Both the position numbers and the translations under genes were made by a program. From Earliella scabrosa (lineage: Eukaryota; Basidiomycota; Agaricomycetes; Polyporales; Polyporaceae), in assembly GCA_022605405.1 (NCBI GenBank), contig JABYQQ010000012.1, forward strand, positions 1 to 64,000: a stretch of DNA of 64,000 nt, read 5' to 3'. Of the stretch, positions 22,484 to 35,545 are shown piece by piece (within the stretch, counting starts at the first letter, position 1; each line of letters begins with the position of its first letter). Under the pieces are notes generated by a model that was not told the origin of the DNA, did no database searches, and saw only the letters and a program-made list of their open reading frames with translations.

Positions 22484-24708
22484 TCAGCATGATGGACGAT
22501 GATGCTGAGCGGTCCGTGCGGTCTCCGGTGTGGTTGCCCCGGCAGGAATGTCCACAAATGTTTCCGTCATAACCTTCACATCGATGACGCTCTGGTTGGC
22601 AGGAGTCTACGAGTGTCAGAGTGAGACACAGGGCGAGGGCGGCTGCAATTGACGCACCTGTAGATGTTGCGGAGACTCCGGGAGGCCGACCGCGTGCGAC
22701 TGGCGTGTACGCGGGTTGACCACCTTGAGCCCGAAGGACCCCGTCTCAAAGCCTTCCAGGCCCTTATCTATGATGGATCGCCGCGAGTTTACCCTGTACG
22801 CAGCGCCATGACAGTGAGGAGGTGATGGGTGGGCTAGAGACACAAGTGAACGTACACTGCCAGTAGGGAGTTGGCGTACACTGCGAAAGGCGCGTTAGTC
22901 GCTACAAACAGACCGGCACATGACCACTCGGGAAATGCATACTCTTAGTGCCGACTACAGTGATCGCCGCCCAGATTAAGGTGTCTCGGAGGACCACCGA
23001 CTATCGAGGCGTCAGGACAACAGGCGGGAGAACAAATCGGCGGTGCACTCACACAGATGAACGCTGTCAAGCTGAGAATGCTATGCAGGGTAAAGGAGTC
23101 AGCGGACGGAGAGGTAGAGCCGGCAACAGAACGTGCCTGGTAGATAGTCCTGACCGCAGTGGCGCGTCAGCTATAGAGCCGTCGGAAAGACTGATACATA
23201 CCGGTATTGATTGTATACACCATTAGCAAGTCGACTATTGAATCAGTTCTAAGTATGTTTCGGCTCAATAACGTCGGGGTCAGTGAACTTGACAGGGGTA
23301 CGCACCGTTTGAAGCCCGTTCGACTCTTGCGGAGATAGAAGGTGAGAATGGTGGTGGACACGAGATCTACGAGGACCGCCGCGAGCAAGACTACCCAGAT
23401 AAGCCACTGTGGATATCGTGAGTTGTCGAAGAGCACGAGCGTGCAGGATATTCACCATGAAGGGTGAGAAGCGCGCAAACTCTTCTTGGATGAAGCTAAC
23501 ACCGAGCCCTGGTGAACCACCACAATAAGACATGCTGACCGCGCCACTCACGTTTCTACAGTAGCGGCTGGGAGCGATGAAAGCTCATATAAGCATGGTC
23601 TGATGACCGAGATGGCATTTTATGAGCTCACCGGCAGAGAACCCTGTCGTGTGGGTGAGGTCAGTGTATACGGGTGCAAGGGCAAGTGCAGCACACCTAT
23701 CTCTACGAGAAGCAACGCTCCCTAGTAAGTCATGGTGAGACGACGCCTCTCCTGAGTGCGGTACTACTCACGATGATAATGACTGGTACAAATGTATTGC
23801 CACCAACTGCCTGTATTAGTTAGAGGCGGACGCGAAATCGAAGGATGCGGAACTCACGGAGGAACAACCGACGCGCATAGAAACTGGCGTTGGTGCTCAG
23901 CAAAGTGTGGTTTGAACGAGTAGTAGCACTCACCAATGTGAGACGAGGATCCTAGAGGTGGGCAGATCATGAGAATGAGCAAGATGCGGGATTGGTCAAA
24001 ACGACAGCAAGGGACGGGTGCTACTCACACCCTCCAGAACGCCGAGCTATGGGGATTGCGGTCTCTCAATCAGAAATAATTGGCTACAAAGCGCAGGACG
24101 TACTCGGATAGACCTGTCATTTTTATCAGACCACATTGACTCTTCTTGGGTTTAAGAGCTTACCAGACGCCTTCTAGTAATGCGCACGGGTTGAAGAAAT
24201 TCAGCACAAGATAATGGTAGCTAGGAGGTGCGTCGGTATCCATGATTGTACCCCGATCAGTCCTTGACTCACCAGACGTGGATGCTAGTGATGGTGTGGA
24301 TAATATCCAAGCCGCTGAGAAGAGCCGTACAATCAGCGACGGTTCTCCCGGACGAAGTGGAAAGGCTCACAGAAGTATAATGACCTGTGACGCCTCGTTA
24401 TTCAGAGGGAAAATTGATAGAATAAATGGCGTTACTTACGAAAGACTTCATAGTCGGCCTATCGCTGGGATATAGTCGAAAATAGCGGTAGGTCTGGTGT
24501 GCCGTCAGACCAAACAACCTGCCGTCGAGTGTCGTGAGAACCGCTTCAGGACAGGCAAGAACATGGCTCACATGCATCCCAAGCATGTACATATCAGAAA
24601 CGCTCCAAAGGTGTTCTGCAGAGACGGCGCATGAGGATAAGGGAGACGATGCCCCCCATTGCCCTGCATGAGCTCGTAGCACTCGACCGCGGTCGGAGGG
24701 GACGGCAT
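22484..24708 (-). CDS. DUF6534-type seven-helix membrane protein B
   Basis: Same family as the gene at 16699, on the opposite strand. The start ATG is at 24708. Exon 1 is joined to LFGLTAHQTYRYFRLYPSD, followed by many short exons encoding VIILLGLDIIHTITSIHVW, LVLNFFNPCALLEGVW, LVSHCFYARRLFL and GALLLVEIG. The DUF6534 block follows (WLIWVVLLAAVLVDLVS, KSRTGFKRTDSIVDLLMVY), then MYANSLLAV. The tail is hydrophilic, ending at 22484. One junction (GLSTS/ILSLTAF, near 23130) requires a GC-AG intron. A tiny exon near 23550 is ambiguous: including it shifts the frame, skipping it keeps the frame open. Otherwise all joins are in phase and I see no stop. Confidence 0.78.
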
Positions 24709-26101
24709 CGCTCGAGGAATTTACAGAAGAAAAGAAGTGTCGGAGAGGAGCGTGAGAGATGGTGCGGAGAATGTATATGTATGAGATGACGAACCTAGCG
24801 AACAGCCAACGGGCGGTTCGCCTAATGGACAACAGCGCTAGCGCAAGCCAGAGTGCCCGACCCTTTCAACATTCGGGGGTGGCGGTCTGCGGTGTCGTGA
24901 GGTGATCTTGATTGTGTTGGCGCTGCCGGAATCAAGATTCGAATTGAGACTTTGGCCCCTCCGTAGACAAGGAGTTCATTTCACACATGCATACCCCAGG
25001 CCAGCTGGGAACAGTGTCCTCCAACATCCGTTATCTGCTTCCATGCGAGGCTGTATGGGAATCAGAAATACATGTGAACTGTGAGCTGCCCTTGTCGAGG
25101 TACTATACATTGTCATGAGAGTTCTGAGAGCATGTGCAGCACTTTCGATGCGATGAGCATAGACAATGCCACCTTCAGCAATGCAGCGAAGCTAATGACC
25201 GCGCTCAGAAAGACTGTGCGGTCGGCATAGTGAGCGCATTGACTCGAACAGAAATGAACACCGCATAGGGCTTACCACTCGTGTGCCCTATGATCCGGAT
25301 ATAGCGGCCTGAATATGACGCTGCGGCGTCCTCACGTTCGGAACTTCGGTTCATCGTTTGAGGGCTGCATCGCCAAGTTTGCAAACGTGTGGTATCAGCC
25401 GGCGTGGAATGGGAGATCTACATAAAACAAGAGACAAGAACGAGTGGTAGAATTTCGGCAACCATGCCCGGATAAGGACAGCCCGGCCTTTGCCGGTTGC
25501 ACTGCCAGCTCAGCGACAAGTACTACGGGCGCTTGTGTCACTGCATCTTGCCTTGTTCTAGGCTTCCACCGCAACTACTACGAGGTAAGCTCTCATATAG
25601 GGATAAAAACCAGCACCGTAATACACATCTGTTCTATGTAGCTGCCCCAAGCGGTATGGCTCTCACACGGCTTTGCGCCACATTGATAGTCGCTAACGAA
25701 TGCCGCGATAGCTACAAGTGTCGCATCAGTCACCGAACATCCGGTCAATGCTTGGAACACAACCCTGTCAATTGGAAGAATAAAACGATGATAAAGGCGC
25801 GTGGGCGGCACTTCGACTACCATGCACGGCGGCACCGAAGACGACGAAGGTCATCTGCGCGCTCCGCGAACGACACACAATCGCAAGAATGAATACTGGG
25901 GCTGTTCAAGATGGTCGCACGCACGTCATCTCCAATTGCTAGACAAGTTGCGTTCTTTGGTAGGCCGAGAAATCCTGCGTACCTCGCAACAAGAGCGCCC
26001 ATGCAACATCGATCATGGCCGTCACCTCATCTCCTAGTAGGCATTCGTACTCATGGAGCCCACCTCTTTTCCGCTGTCACTGTACTATGCACCTCCCCGC
26101 C
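24709..26101. other. Intergenic DNA with weak coding fragments
   Basis: No confident gene. On the minus strand, a hydrophobic segment near 25115-25235 (FLSAVISFAALLKVALSMLI) ends in a stop and may be a relic of a membrane protein. A second fragment at 25593-25835 looks protein-like but carries no recognisable domain. Confidence 0.3.
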
Positions 26102-28398
26102 ATGATCCTTCTAGAAATCCCGCTCTCCTCAATCTACACTACTGCACCGGCCATCGACTTGGTCACATTCCTGTCGTGGGGGTCGGGCTTAGTGCTCGTG
26201 TATCGGATCGTCACCGCCATGTACAACGTCATGTTGTCGCCGCTCGCCCCAATCCCTGGACCATGGTGGGCCGCTGCTTCAGATGTCTGGCTGCTCTCCA
26301 ATGCAGCCCGACTAAAAAAGTGCAGTGCCCTCCACAAGCTGTTCGCGCGGTACGGTCCCGTCGTGCGTGTCGGCCCGCGCAAGGTCGTCTTCTGCACCCG
26401 CGAGGCGGTGAAGCGCGTGTACTGTGTCGGACGATTCGAGAAGAGTTCGTTTTACCAAGCTTTCGCTGCGTGAGTGGTATTTCTATTTTATGGTGCTGTG
26501 CTTTTGTGCTCTCTTCAATGGAAGGAATGCTGATAACCAACCACCGCGTGGCCAGCGACAATCATGGACACTCGTTGAGTGACTTCTTTCCGCCCTTTTG
26601 CTCCCACACTGACGTGTGCTTCTACCCACTCCGCCCGGCTTCGTGCCACTCCTAGGATGACCGCAGTTACCGAGGCAGAGCATTCCGCCAGGAGACGGAC
26701 GTTCGGGGGCCACTATACGCAGGCGTGCGTCTCCCAGTTCCAGCCCGACGTGAACGGGAGTGTGACAAAACTGGTAGAGGTAAGGGTCCTCTAACCGTCA
26801 CGACTAGGTACAATGCTCACTCTACTTTCTCACTCCCCATGCGGTACGTCGGAACGATACGCAGGTCCTTGATGCGGCCGCACGGAAAGCACATGGTTCG
26901 GTCGATTGCATCCACCTTCTGCGACATGCCCTCCTTGATGTCATACGCGGAACTGTCTTTGGGCTTCCTCCCGTCTCTCTAGACATGTGGAATATAGGCG
27001 AAGTCGATCCGATATGCGAGGCCGTACGAGACTTTCCCATCCGTTCGGGCTGGGTACGCAATATTTCCTGCTGTGTGTGAGGTCACCGGGACAGACCATC
27101 TAGCACGTTGTAGCACGCGGCCCTCCCGACTCCGGTCTGGAAGGCGCTCGCCCATCTACCGCTTGGAAAATGGCAGAAGCTGTACGACTCCGATAGGATC
27201 TTATCGTTGGTGGGTGCTCGTTGGCTCCCAGTTGCTTTACGCCCGCGCTAACGATTCGATCCCAACACATCGTGATATCATGATCTAGTTTGTCAAAGCT
27301 CGCCTGCTCGATTTACAGGAGTGCAGCGAAGACCCACTACCGGAGAAGAGTATGGACCAACCAACCCCGCTCATGGCCTATATGGTCGCCCAGGCGCGGG
27401 CCGAACGGTCGGGAGCGTACTCTGATCAAGACATCGTCTCGGAGTGCATGGCACATCTGTACGTCCTCGCGTCTTGACCTCTACCCCTATCACTGTCCCT
27501 ATCACTGTCAGCCGAGCTGACTGCGAAGGTTGCATCTGTGCTTGACTGATATGCTTGCAGTGTCGCTGGTGTGGATACGTCGACTTCTACACTCGGCTTC
27601 ATGCTATGGGAGCTCAGCAGGCGGCCCGACGTCTCGGCGAAGATGAGGCGCGAGCTCGATGAGCTTGTACCAGATCGCAGGACATTGCCTAGCTGCACTG
27701 TTCTTGGGAAGCTGCCCTACTTGACAGCGTTCATCCAAGAAGGTGCGTTTCTTATGATACAGATAGTCGCTATGGTAATTAACGCGGTGTTGACATAGGA
27801 CTTCGTTTTTACGGCTCTGTCTCCTCACTGCTCGAGCGCGTCGTGCCAGTCGGCGGTAGCAACTCCGAACCGTTTGACATCATGGGCTATACGATACCTC
27901 CGGGAACCATCGTGGCGACACAGGCGTGGAGCATGCATCGCGACGAGGACGTGTTCCCCAACTCTGACCGTTTCATGCCTGAGCGATGGCTTCCATGCCA
28001 CACTCAGGGCGAATCCCAGTCTGATGATGATCGGATTGCTCGGTGAGCGTCTGTTCACGCTGTAGAGTCTATCGATGATGAACCTTGCGCCTACAGGATG
28101 TCTCAACACATGATGCCGTTTGGTGTAGGGACGAGATCTTGTCCTGGTCGCTACCAGACACAAATGATACTTCGAGCGATCGTCGCTGCCGTGGTACTCA
28201 ACTTCGACGTGTCCACCGACCCAACCCAGACGAACGAGGGCACTATGGAGCCGATTGATACTTTTGTGGGTGGTCGTTCCTGTCCCTTGTATTCAGACAC
28301 GCTCGGGACGTTCTCTGCGCTAATGGTGAATTACACAGGTGATTCGGCCTGCAGCGATGGAATGCAAGCTGCTGTTCGAGCCTCGTGCGTTGGAGTAA
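26102..28398 (+). CDS. Cytochrome P450 monooxygenase
   Basis: Heme-thiolate monooxygenase anchored in the ER membrane. Nine exons join in frame: 26102-26469, 26656-26779, 26865-27053, 27114-27209, 27289-27458, 27561-27742, 27799-28042, 28097-28265 and 28339-28398, giving 533 aa. Features in order are an N-terminal membrane helix, the proline hinge PLAPIPGPW, the I-helix AGVDTS with the oxygen-activating acid/Thr pair, ExxR in EGLRF, PERW, and the heme-binding loop FGVGTRSCPGR with its ligand Cys. The final exon encodes a typical P450 end (FVIRPAAMECKLLFEPRALE). All motifs expected of an active enzyme are present. It sits 0.6 kb before an MFS exporter and about 29 kb from the PKS. A tailoring role in one pathway is plausible but not shown. 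An in-frame ATG at 26087 is an alternative start. Confidence 0.93.
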
Positions 28399-29010
28399 AC
28401 CTTCGATCGCTTGGATTCAATGTCTCGGCAAGCTCGTCTGGTTCACTCACGACTTGTAACCTGTGACTGTGACGCTGTATGTATTGCTTGTGTTAGCTTT
28501 CAGGAGTATCCGCAACAAGTTCTGACTAGTGGCATGATATTCGGTCTGTGTTAGAAAGATGTCTCCGCTATGTTGATGATCTACGGCGTCTGGGCAACCA
28601 CAAAAGATGCGCTCAAGGTCCTCAATGTCGGAGGTCCAAGGGACCTGTCACCTTGTCACATCCGAAACACCGGAGGTAGTATTCCGGACAAGCGTATGTA
28701 CATCACCGATACCGTTCCATGTGAGCGGCTCGCTGATGAGCACATGCAGCACCGTCATGGAAGAATCGCGATTTTATTGGCCATCGAGACATCCAGCAGT
28801 CAACAGTCCAACTTGCGATGCTGGCGCGCGATGTCAACGGGTCCGATGCCGCAGTCGCGCGCCACCAGGCGTCCCAACATCCGGACTCCTTCCATCCCAC
28901 CGGATTATCCCAGCATCCCCGTGGGCCGTACGACGTGAACAAGGCACGACATTTCATCCACCCTCCCTCTTTACTCACTCGTTCAATTCTCACCCCTCTC
29001 ACTGCCGACA
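28399..29010. other. Intergenic DNA between P450 and MFS exporter 2
   Basis: Contains the P450 3' end and the promoter of the exporter. The last ~60 bp before the ATG are C/T-rich, as is common in fungal leaders. No other gene. Confidence 0.4.
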
Positions 29011-31273
29011 ATGTCCCCGTCCTCCTCATCCACCAAACTTGATAGTCCTTCAGATCTCGTTGAAGCCAATGTATCGAAGTCAAACGTCCCGGACACAAAG
29101 CCCCCTCCGGCTGTGAAGAAAGGATATAAGTTTTGGATGATTTTCCTCTCGCTATGCCTGGCTATGTTCCTCTCCGCATTGGAGTTCTCTGGGGTTGCTA
29201 CCGCCCTCCCGGTCATCATCAACGAGCTACATGGAGATGACTTCGTCTGGGTGGGTGCGGCGTACGCGCTCGCATCGACGGCGTTTCTGCCCATGAGCGG
29301 CGGCTTGGCTGAGGTGCGTCACTTTCCTACAGCGTTTTCTGCGTAACGTTGAAGCGCTAGATGCAGATATTCGGTCGGCGGTTCGCAATGCTTTTTGCAC
29401 TCGCATGCTTCATTCTAGGCAGCGCGCTCTGTGGCGCGGCGCAAAGCATGACTTGGCTCATCGCAGCGCGAAGTAAGCGCACGACTTTGGTAATAACGGC
29501 TTGGAGACACTTACGCTGATTGCAGCCGTTCAGGGACTTGGAGGAGGCGCTATTCTTTCAATCTCTTCTATCGTTGTTTCTGACCTTGTGCCTCTGCGTG
29601 AGCGAGGAGCGTATAACGGGCTGATTGGCTTGTGCGTATGGGCACTCCTGACTCTCGTTCATTGACTGACATGTATCGCTAGAGTCTGGGCGGTAGCGTC
29701 AGCAATTGGACCAGCTGTGGGAGGATCGCTGGCGGCTAGGGGTCAGGGTCAATGGCGATGGTTGTTCTGTCAGTGATATCTCCCTATGAGCCGTGTTGTA
29801 GCTGAACCTGATTACCTAACCTAGATCTCAATCTTCCTATTTGTGGTGTCGCGTTTGCGATGGTGTTCGTCTTCCTCAAGCTTCCCGTGCCTACAGCCAC
29901 GCTCAAGAGCAAGCTGGGACGTATGGACTGGATGTAAGCTCAAGTCAGGTTGTCTATGACGCACGCACGCGAGTAGAAACTGACGAACAATAATGCTCAC
30001 AGCGGTAATGTTTTAGTCATATCGTCAACCGCTGCAGTAGTCATCGGACTGACATGGGGCGGCGTCGTCTATTCCTGGTCTTCCGCCCGTGTTCTGGCCC
30101 CGCTCATTGTTGGATTGTGCGGCCTTGTCGCATTCTTCGTCTACGAGGCTACCCTGGCAACGAACCCAATAGTAGGCTTCCTCACTGATTGTTTGTGGTA
30201 TGTCATGCTCATGTCAACCCGCAGGTTCCTATCTCTCTTCTTCAAAATCGTACCAGTGTCAGCGGGTAAGGATGCCTCGCTCGGCCTGCCGCCTGAGACC
30301 ATCCAGGCTCATGGCGATGTGATAGGTACATACAAACCTTCATCACTCCGTTAGTTGGTCTCACCGTCGTCTGTGCGTCCATCTACTTCTCGCATCTCAT
30401 CTCCGAGGAACTGACGGCACACCGCCTGCGCAGACTACCTTCCGACGTACTTCCAATCCTGCAAAGACGCCTCCCCCATCCGGTCTGCCGTAGACATGCT
30501 TGGGCTGTCCATCTCCATGGGTCCCATTGTCATCATCTCTGGAGTCTCCGTGACCGCGCTCAAGGTCTATCGTCCGCAGCTCTGGCTCGGGTGGGTGTTG
30601 TTCATCGTCGGCATGGGCTGCTTCACCACGGTGGACGCGGATAGCCCACTTGCGCAAGGTGTTGGGTGGCCGGTCCTCATGGGCGCGGGTGCCGGTATCC
30701 TGTACGGTGCGTCCGTTCCTACTCCTCACATTCTGTTCGTACAAGACTGAGCTCTTCCGTCTTGAATCGCGCTGCAGCTGTCACGTACTTCCCCGTGCTG
30801 TCTCCTTTGCCCGTCTCTGAGAATGCTCATGCGCTCGCGTTCTTCGCATTCTGCCGCTCATTTGCAGGGGTGCGTCCTCCACGCCTCACGATCTCTCGCG
30901 CGAATCACCGATTCTTTGGCAGGTGTGGGGCATCGCAATTGGGGCATCTGTCCTCCAGAACGAGCTCTCGCACCGCCTACCCGCCGAGTTCCTTGCCTCC
31001 CTCGAGGGCGGAGGTGCAGGTGTCGACCTCTCGTACGCCGCGATCCCAGCGATCCGCACCATAGCGGACCCCGCGCTCAAGCATGCGGTGCGCGTCGCAT
31101 TTGGAGAGAGCATTGCGGTGATCTGGAAGGTCATGACGGGTGTGCTGGGGATCGGGTTCCTCGCGTCTCTGTTGATGCGCGATGTGCGGCTGCATGGCCA
31201 GGTCGATGAGAAGTGGGGGCTTGAGGAGGAGAGGGGCGCGAGGATTGGTGAGGACATGAAGAGCGAAGCATAA
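29011..31273 (+). CDS. MFS exporter 2 (DHA-type drug:H+ antiporter)
   Basis: Paralogue of the exporter at 11902, with the same order of motifs and largely the same intron positions. Landmarks are a hydrophilic N-terminus of ~40 residues, GVATALPVIINEL in helix 1, WVGAAYALAS, MQIFGRR (motif A after an intron inside it), TVQGLGGGAILS, LRERGAYNGLIG, IGPAVGGSLA (motif C-like), WRWLFYLNLP, VPISLLQNRTSVSGY, YYLPTYFQSCKDASP, and VWGIAIGASVLQNEL near the end. About eleven exons; every junction I traced is GT-AG and in phase. The C-terminus (DVRLHGQVDEKWGLEEE) is shorter than in exporter 1 and lacks its Glu/Arg repeat. Motif A is a slight variant (GGLAE-MQIFGRR). Export of a pathway product is inferred from the adjacent P450. 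Confidence 0.9.
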
Positions 31274-31581
31274 GAGGAGAGATCGTCAGAACCGCTCATG
31301 CAAGGCAAGCTATGGCGCAGGCAGCCATGTCTCGCGCAGTGGTCTTTGTGTTATTCCTTGACGCACACCCCGCTTGCCGTCTTGCACGAGGTGGGGGAAA
31401 GCAACGCAGATGGTGCGTTACCCGACCACGTCCTATTATGGAGGTGCGCACCATGGTTGAATAGATATACAGCCTAGACCTAGACTTAGAAGCGGGAATT
31501 GTACCGGTTTAAAAACAGGGTACTAGTGGGTGTACTGCAGAAGGGGACACGCTCGTAAATCAGAGACAATATGGTGCTCAT
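31274..31581. other. Convergent 3' region
   Basis: Between the stops of MFS exporter 2 (+) and the DUF6533-type gene (-). Nothing else recognised. Confidence 0.4.
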
Positions 31582-33120
31582 CTACTCGGTCTTCCGTATC
31601 GCTGAATGTGCCTCAATGTCCTCCCGCGAGCACGAGTCAGCGCCTGGAAGAATGGCTGTCACGTCCGATGCCATGGACGAGAAATGTGATGAGAGAGCGC
31701 CCAGTCCCGTGTCGGGGTCCTCCTGAGCTCGGCATGCGTTCAACTCGCCGAGGTGGAGTAAGAACCGTGAGATGACCACGGCGGTCAGCCTGACAAGCAA
31801 TATCGTCAACTCCGAATTCAGATACACTAACTACGAAAACCTACGTCTCTCGCAACATCGCTACATTCTGATCTACCAGAAAGGCGTCGCTTGGGTCCCA
31901 TCCCTGAGGGTACACGCGTAAGGACAGGTCCGTCCACGGGAAGATGCGGACGTACCAAGGTACCAGCCCAGGTCGCGATCGATATTGCATTCAATACCAG
32001 GGGTACCCTACGCGGCCGTGAAACGTCAGCCGATAGAGGGGCGCAAACGAGGGCGCTACGAACATGAAGCATACGAGGCCTGTTAGAAGGTTAGCATGAG
32101 TGCACCCATACGGTGATCACAGAATCAGTACGTACTGTTCATCAGAAGCACTCTCCCTAGGCTATCCTTTTGCCCGTGCCCGCGTTGGGAGCGGAAGGAG
32201 CCCCGTATGTTGGAGACGGTCTTGAGGGTAAGGATCAACAAAATCGACTCTTGGACGATCAGACACCCTTGAGACACTCGTTCTAGTGCTGTAACAGGTC
32301 AGCATGCAGCTCGAGGACCATATGTACCGGAAACGCACTGCGTGCAGGTGGTCAGGAGTTATTTACGTACAGGAGGAGAGGCCGGAGACTCACCTTTGAA
32401 AGGTGTCGGCAACGTATGGATTATTGGTTTTGACGATGCAGCCGTCCGGAGGTGGCATGTTGACGGGAGTCGAGGTCGCTACGATGTACTATGAGACGAA
32501 TGAGACTACGGAAGTCTAATTGCCGATACGAGGAGTGGTGGACTGACTAGATATGTCGCAACGTACGTCAGACCTACAACGAACACAATTGTCGTAAGGA
32601 GTGCACTCCGGTTAGAGAGCGCGAACGTCCTGAAAGACGTGAACACTAGGAAGCGTCAAGTTGAGTGAATTGTGTATTCGAACCTGCCCCGGCGACCTAC
32701 GTGCCCAGGACATAAACGGAACAGGTGTCACGACCATTTGAAATGTGCCCAGGTGGTGACAGCTGCGGGATAGTGAGCGGAGCATGGCTGTCACTAGGGA
32801 GTGCGTACCTCTGATCATGGGGAAGGTAAGTACTTGACGTGTCGCTTGCCACTGGGATGAACGAACGTACTGCATCGCTGACCGGAAATGACAACACTGT
32901 TGTGGACACGAGTGCTGCCAGCTGAGGATAGCGATTGAGCACGTGGAGGAAGGACACGAGGTTCGGTTTCCTTCGCCAAACGACTTCAAGCTCGACGTCG
33001 AATGTGATTATGGCGTCGTAGGCCGTAAGGACTGCAGCATATTGAGTATATCGCCGAAGGCATGTGAACATCCTACGGACGTACCTGTTGCTGAGAGGAC
33101 ACACAGATTGTACGGGAGTC
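31582..33120 (-). CDS. DUF6533-type seven-helix membrane protein 1 (first exon not found)
   Basis: Basidiomycete membrane protein with an N-terminal DUF6533 domain. The recognisable start is the exon from about 33120 (LPYNLCVLSAT), then the domain core AYDAIITFDVELEVVWRRK and FLHVLNRYPQLAALV. Later exons give FRTFALSNRSALLTTIVFVV, a lumenal loop with DGC, CLIVQESILLILTLKTV, VPLVLNAISIATWAGTL, and the typical family ending ISRFLLHLGELN followed by a hydrophilic tail with stop at 31582. The initiating exon, which in the relatives encodes an M...DAR/ESR peptide, was not located. One junction (after NNPYVADTFQ, near 32390) could not be brought into phase. The gene may therefore be intact with an unusual splice, or may be decaying. 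Confidence 0.58.
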
Positions 33121-35380
33121 TGAATCGGAAACATGAACAACACTGCGGGTATGATGCGAGAAAAAACTCACAAGGACGCAGAATCCTCACTTGCCACCAT
33201 ACCTATCGCGATCGGACGTTGGGCGATGTATTACGGCGGAGGGCTAGTCCCTATCGCATTTATGGGGGGCCAGGTGGCTTCCAGCAAATCTGCAGCATGA
33301 GGTACAGTCAGCCTTCGAGTCATGATATTACAGCACTAACCCGAGCATACCCTTGTAGATTGAGGAGATGCGCCCAAAATGGATTCCAGTTGCGTTGGGC
33401 AGGGATGGTATCGCTGTCCGATACAGATGTGAAGCGCAGGGATCACGGAGGACCTTGATACGTCATCGCGGATACTCGCTGGTGCTGAACGAGGGGAAGC
33501 ATTGTCGGATATCGGGATAGCGGGAGGAGTTGCCCAGATATACGCGCTTGACTCCCTCGACAGATGCTTATCCGTAATCCTCCAAAGCAACGCACGTCTG
33601 CTCCAGGACGTTCACATGGGTCTGACTTCATATTCCCTATCGCTCGTGGATCGTCCAAGCACGTTTGGGAAGGTCACACATGGCGGGACTATCAGATCTC
33701 CGAGAGACAGCGTCGAATCGGGGTCTCGAGTCTGTCTAGGTTGCACGGGGCAGGGGCGATGAGCTGGTCAGCAAAGACTGCGCAGGGACGAGATGGTGCA
33801 ACTGCCGGCAGCCTAGTAGGCCGGAGCCTACAAGGTGTTCGGTTCCTGGAACGACGCTGATAGAGTTGTGCTCCTCTCCTGAACGGAAACATCCATCTCA
33901 GACGAACACCCGATGAGATTCGGGTGCCAGGAGTATCGAACAGCAACCCTGGATGAACAATGGGAGGGGACGACCGTGCTCTGGAAGGGTTCCACACGAA
34001 AACGGTGCGCCAGGAGCCGGGGAGTCCGAGGAGCTTTCTGTCAAGTTGAGAGCACAGGAGAGGACGAGGGTGGGCGAGGCGAGGCGGACCCGCTGGACGT
34101 GGTCATCGGTGCGGGTAGTAAGTCCAATTGTCACGGGCAGCGGCCCAGGCTAGTCCAGCATCAGATCGATTCATAACCCAAAGCAAACGATAGCACGTAC
34201 CCAGCAATGTCATGCGGCCCCGACCTCTTAATCCCGCTGCTTGGAGGACTACGACCGAACCAGAACCCAAACGACGGAGGTCCTTGATGCTGCAGGGACG
34301 AGGTAGAGAGATCAAGACGCTGATTACGGGGGGACTGGACCTTGCGAGATGACAATCTTTGGTGAAGCCAACAACTGCTACAAGAATCCCGTCTCACTAT
34401 GCCGAGCGTGCGTTCGTGGCGAAATGAGGAGAGATATTTGTAGGCATTACAACAGATTAGGACGCACCAGTTACAACAATTGGCTGACTTGTCTGATCTG
34501 CAACGCTTGACAGCATCTTTAAGTTCCATGCGCCTCAAGTAACATGTCCCACCATACAGCGATGTGAGAGAGGTACGGATGGTAGGTATCTGCGCTCCAT
34601 TGAGCTGAGATAATCACGTCCGCGTCAGTAGTCGGACAGGGACAACTGTGATAGTGACACGCACCCTTTGTTAACCTCCCTAGCAATCTGTTACTTCAAG
34701 CTCTCAGCAACGGCCTCGCTCAGCATCAGAGTCCTTCGCCGACGTCTCGCGAGTCGCTCGATATCCTCCTCCTCCATACTCATCCAAGCAGCCGTGTTAC
34801 TCGCCGGTAATTGAGGTCTTCAAGAGCCTGGATCGTCACGCAAGTGAAAACGAGGACCAGACGATGCAAACCGAGGGTGTTGACGGTGGGGAGAGCCTGG
34901 AGTCGCCGGGACACGTCGGGTACAGGCGCCGCTTGTTTGGCAAACAAAGGCGCATCACCGCCACGCCCAGCGCTCAATTTCCCACCCTCCCAAAGTCGCC
35001 AGTGATGGACACTTACTGCCAGCCACATCATGACGAAAAGGATACTCTCAATACTTGGTACTACTCTTCCAGATGACGCAGTTCATGGTGGATACCAGGC
35101 TGTATTTAAGTTTCACGATGCCTCCTCACCAAGGCCGCAGCTAGAGACGGCGATACATGGTAGGGTGACAATCTTGAACATCTCCCCCGAAGGCCGCTCT
35201 CGTCTAACAATCTCAATTACGGGCGCACTGTCACCAGAGCGGCCTGGTGCATGAGGTTTCTCGTGCTGATCGCGCACGGACAAGTACTTACCGATACCAC
35301 CTGGTTGCTGTGCCACTATGTAGCATGTGAGTCACTGAATCTCCTCTGGATTCTTCCCTCCGCGTGTCTTCAAAGGCGCG
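33121..35380. other. Gene-poor decayed interval
   Basis: No intact gene. It should include the missing 5' exon of the DUF6533-type gene. A near-palindromic repeat core (see 34932) lies here. Confidence 0.35.
34932..34956 (-). repeat. Palindrome-bearing short repeat, copy 1
   Basis: Minus strand reads GATGCGCCTTTGTTTG followed by CCAAACAA, with 7-bp arms around one base. The same 16-18 bp core recurs at 37798 and 41196. Confidence 0.5.
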
Positions 35381-35545
35381 GACCCGGTCATAGAGTTGCT
35401 CTCCGTCGTGTGGAAGGTCATGACGAGCCTCGCCGGCGCGGCGCTGCTCGTGGCGTTAGATTTCGATATCGATGCACACGTCCAGGGACTACATACCAGT
35501 ATGCGCTTCGGGACGAGCCTGCATTTGAAGGAATCCTCGTCGTAG
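35381..35545 (+). pseudogene. Relic of an MFS exporter C-terminus
   Basis: A 54-codon segment reads DPVIELLSVVWKVMTSLAGAA, then DAHVQGLHTSM, and ends at TAG 35543-35545. It aligns by eye with the last helix and tail of the two exporters in this window (ADPALKHAVRVAF...IAVIWKVMTGVLGIGF in exporter 2). No other exporter helix is visible upstream, so only the end of a third copy remains. Confidence 0.5.
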
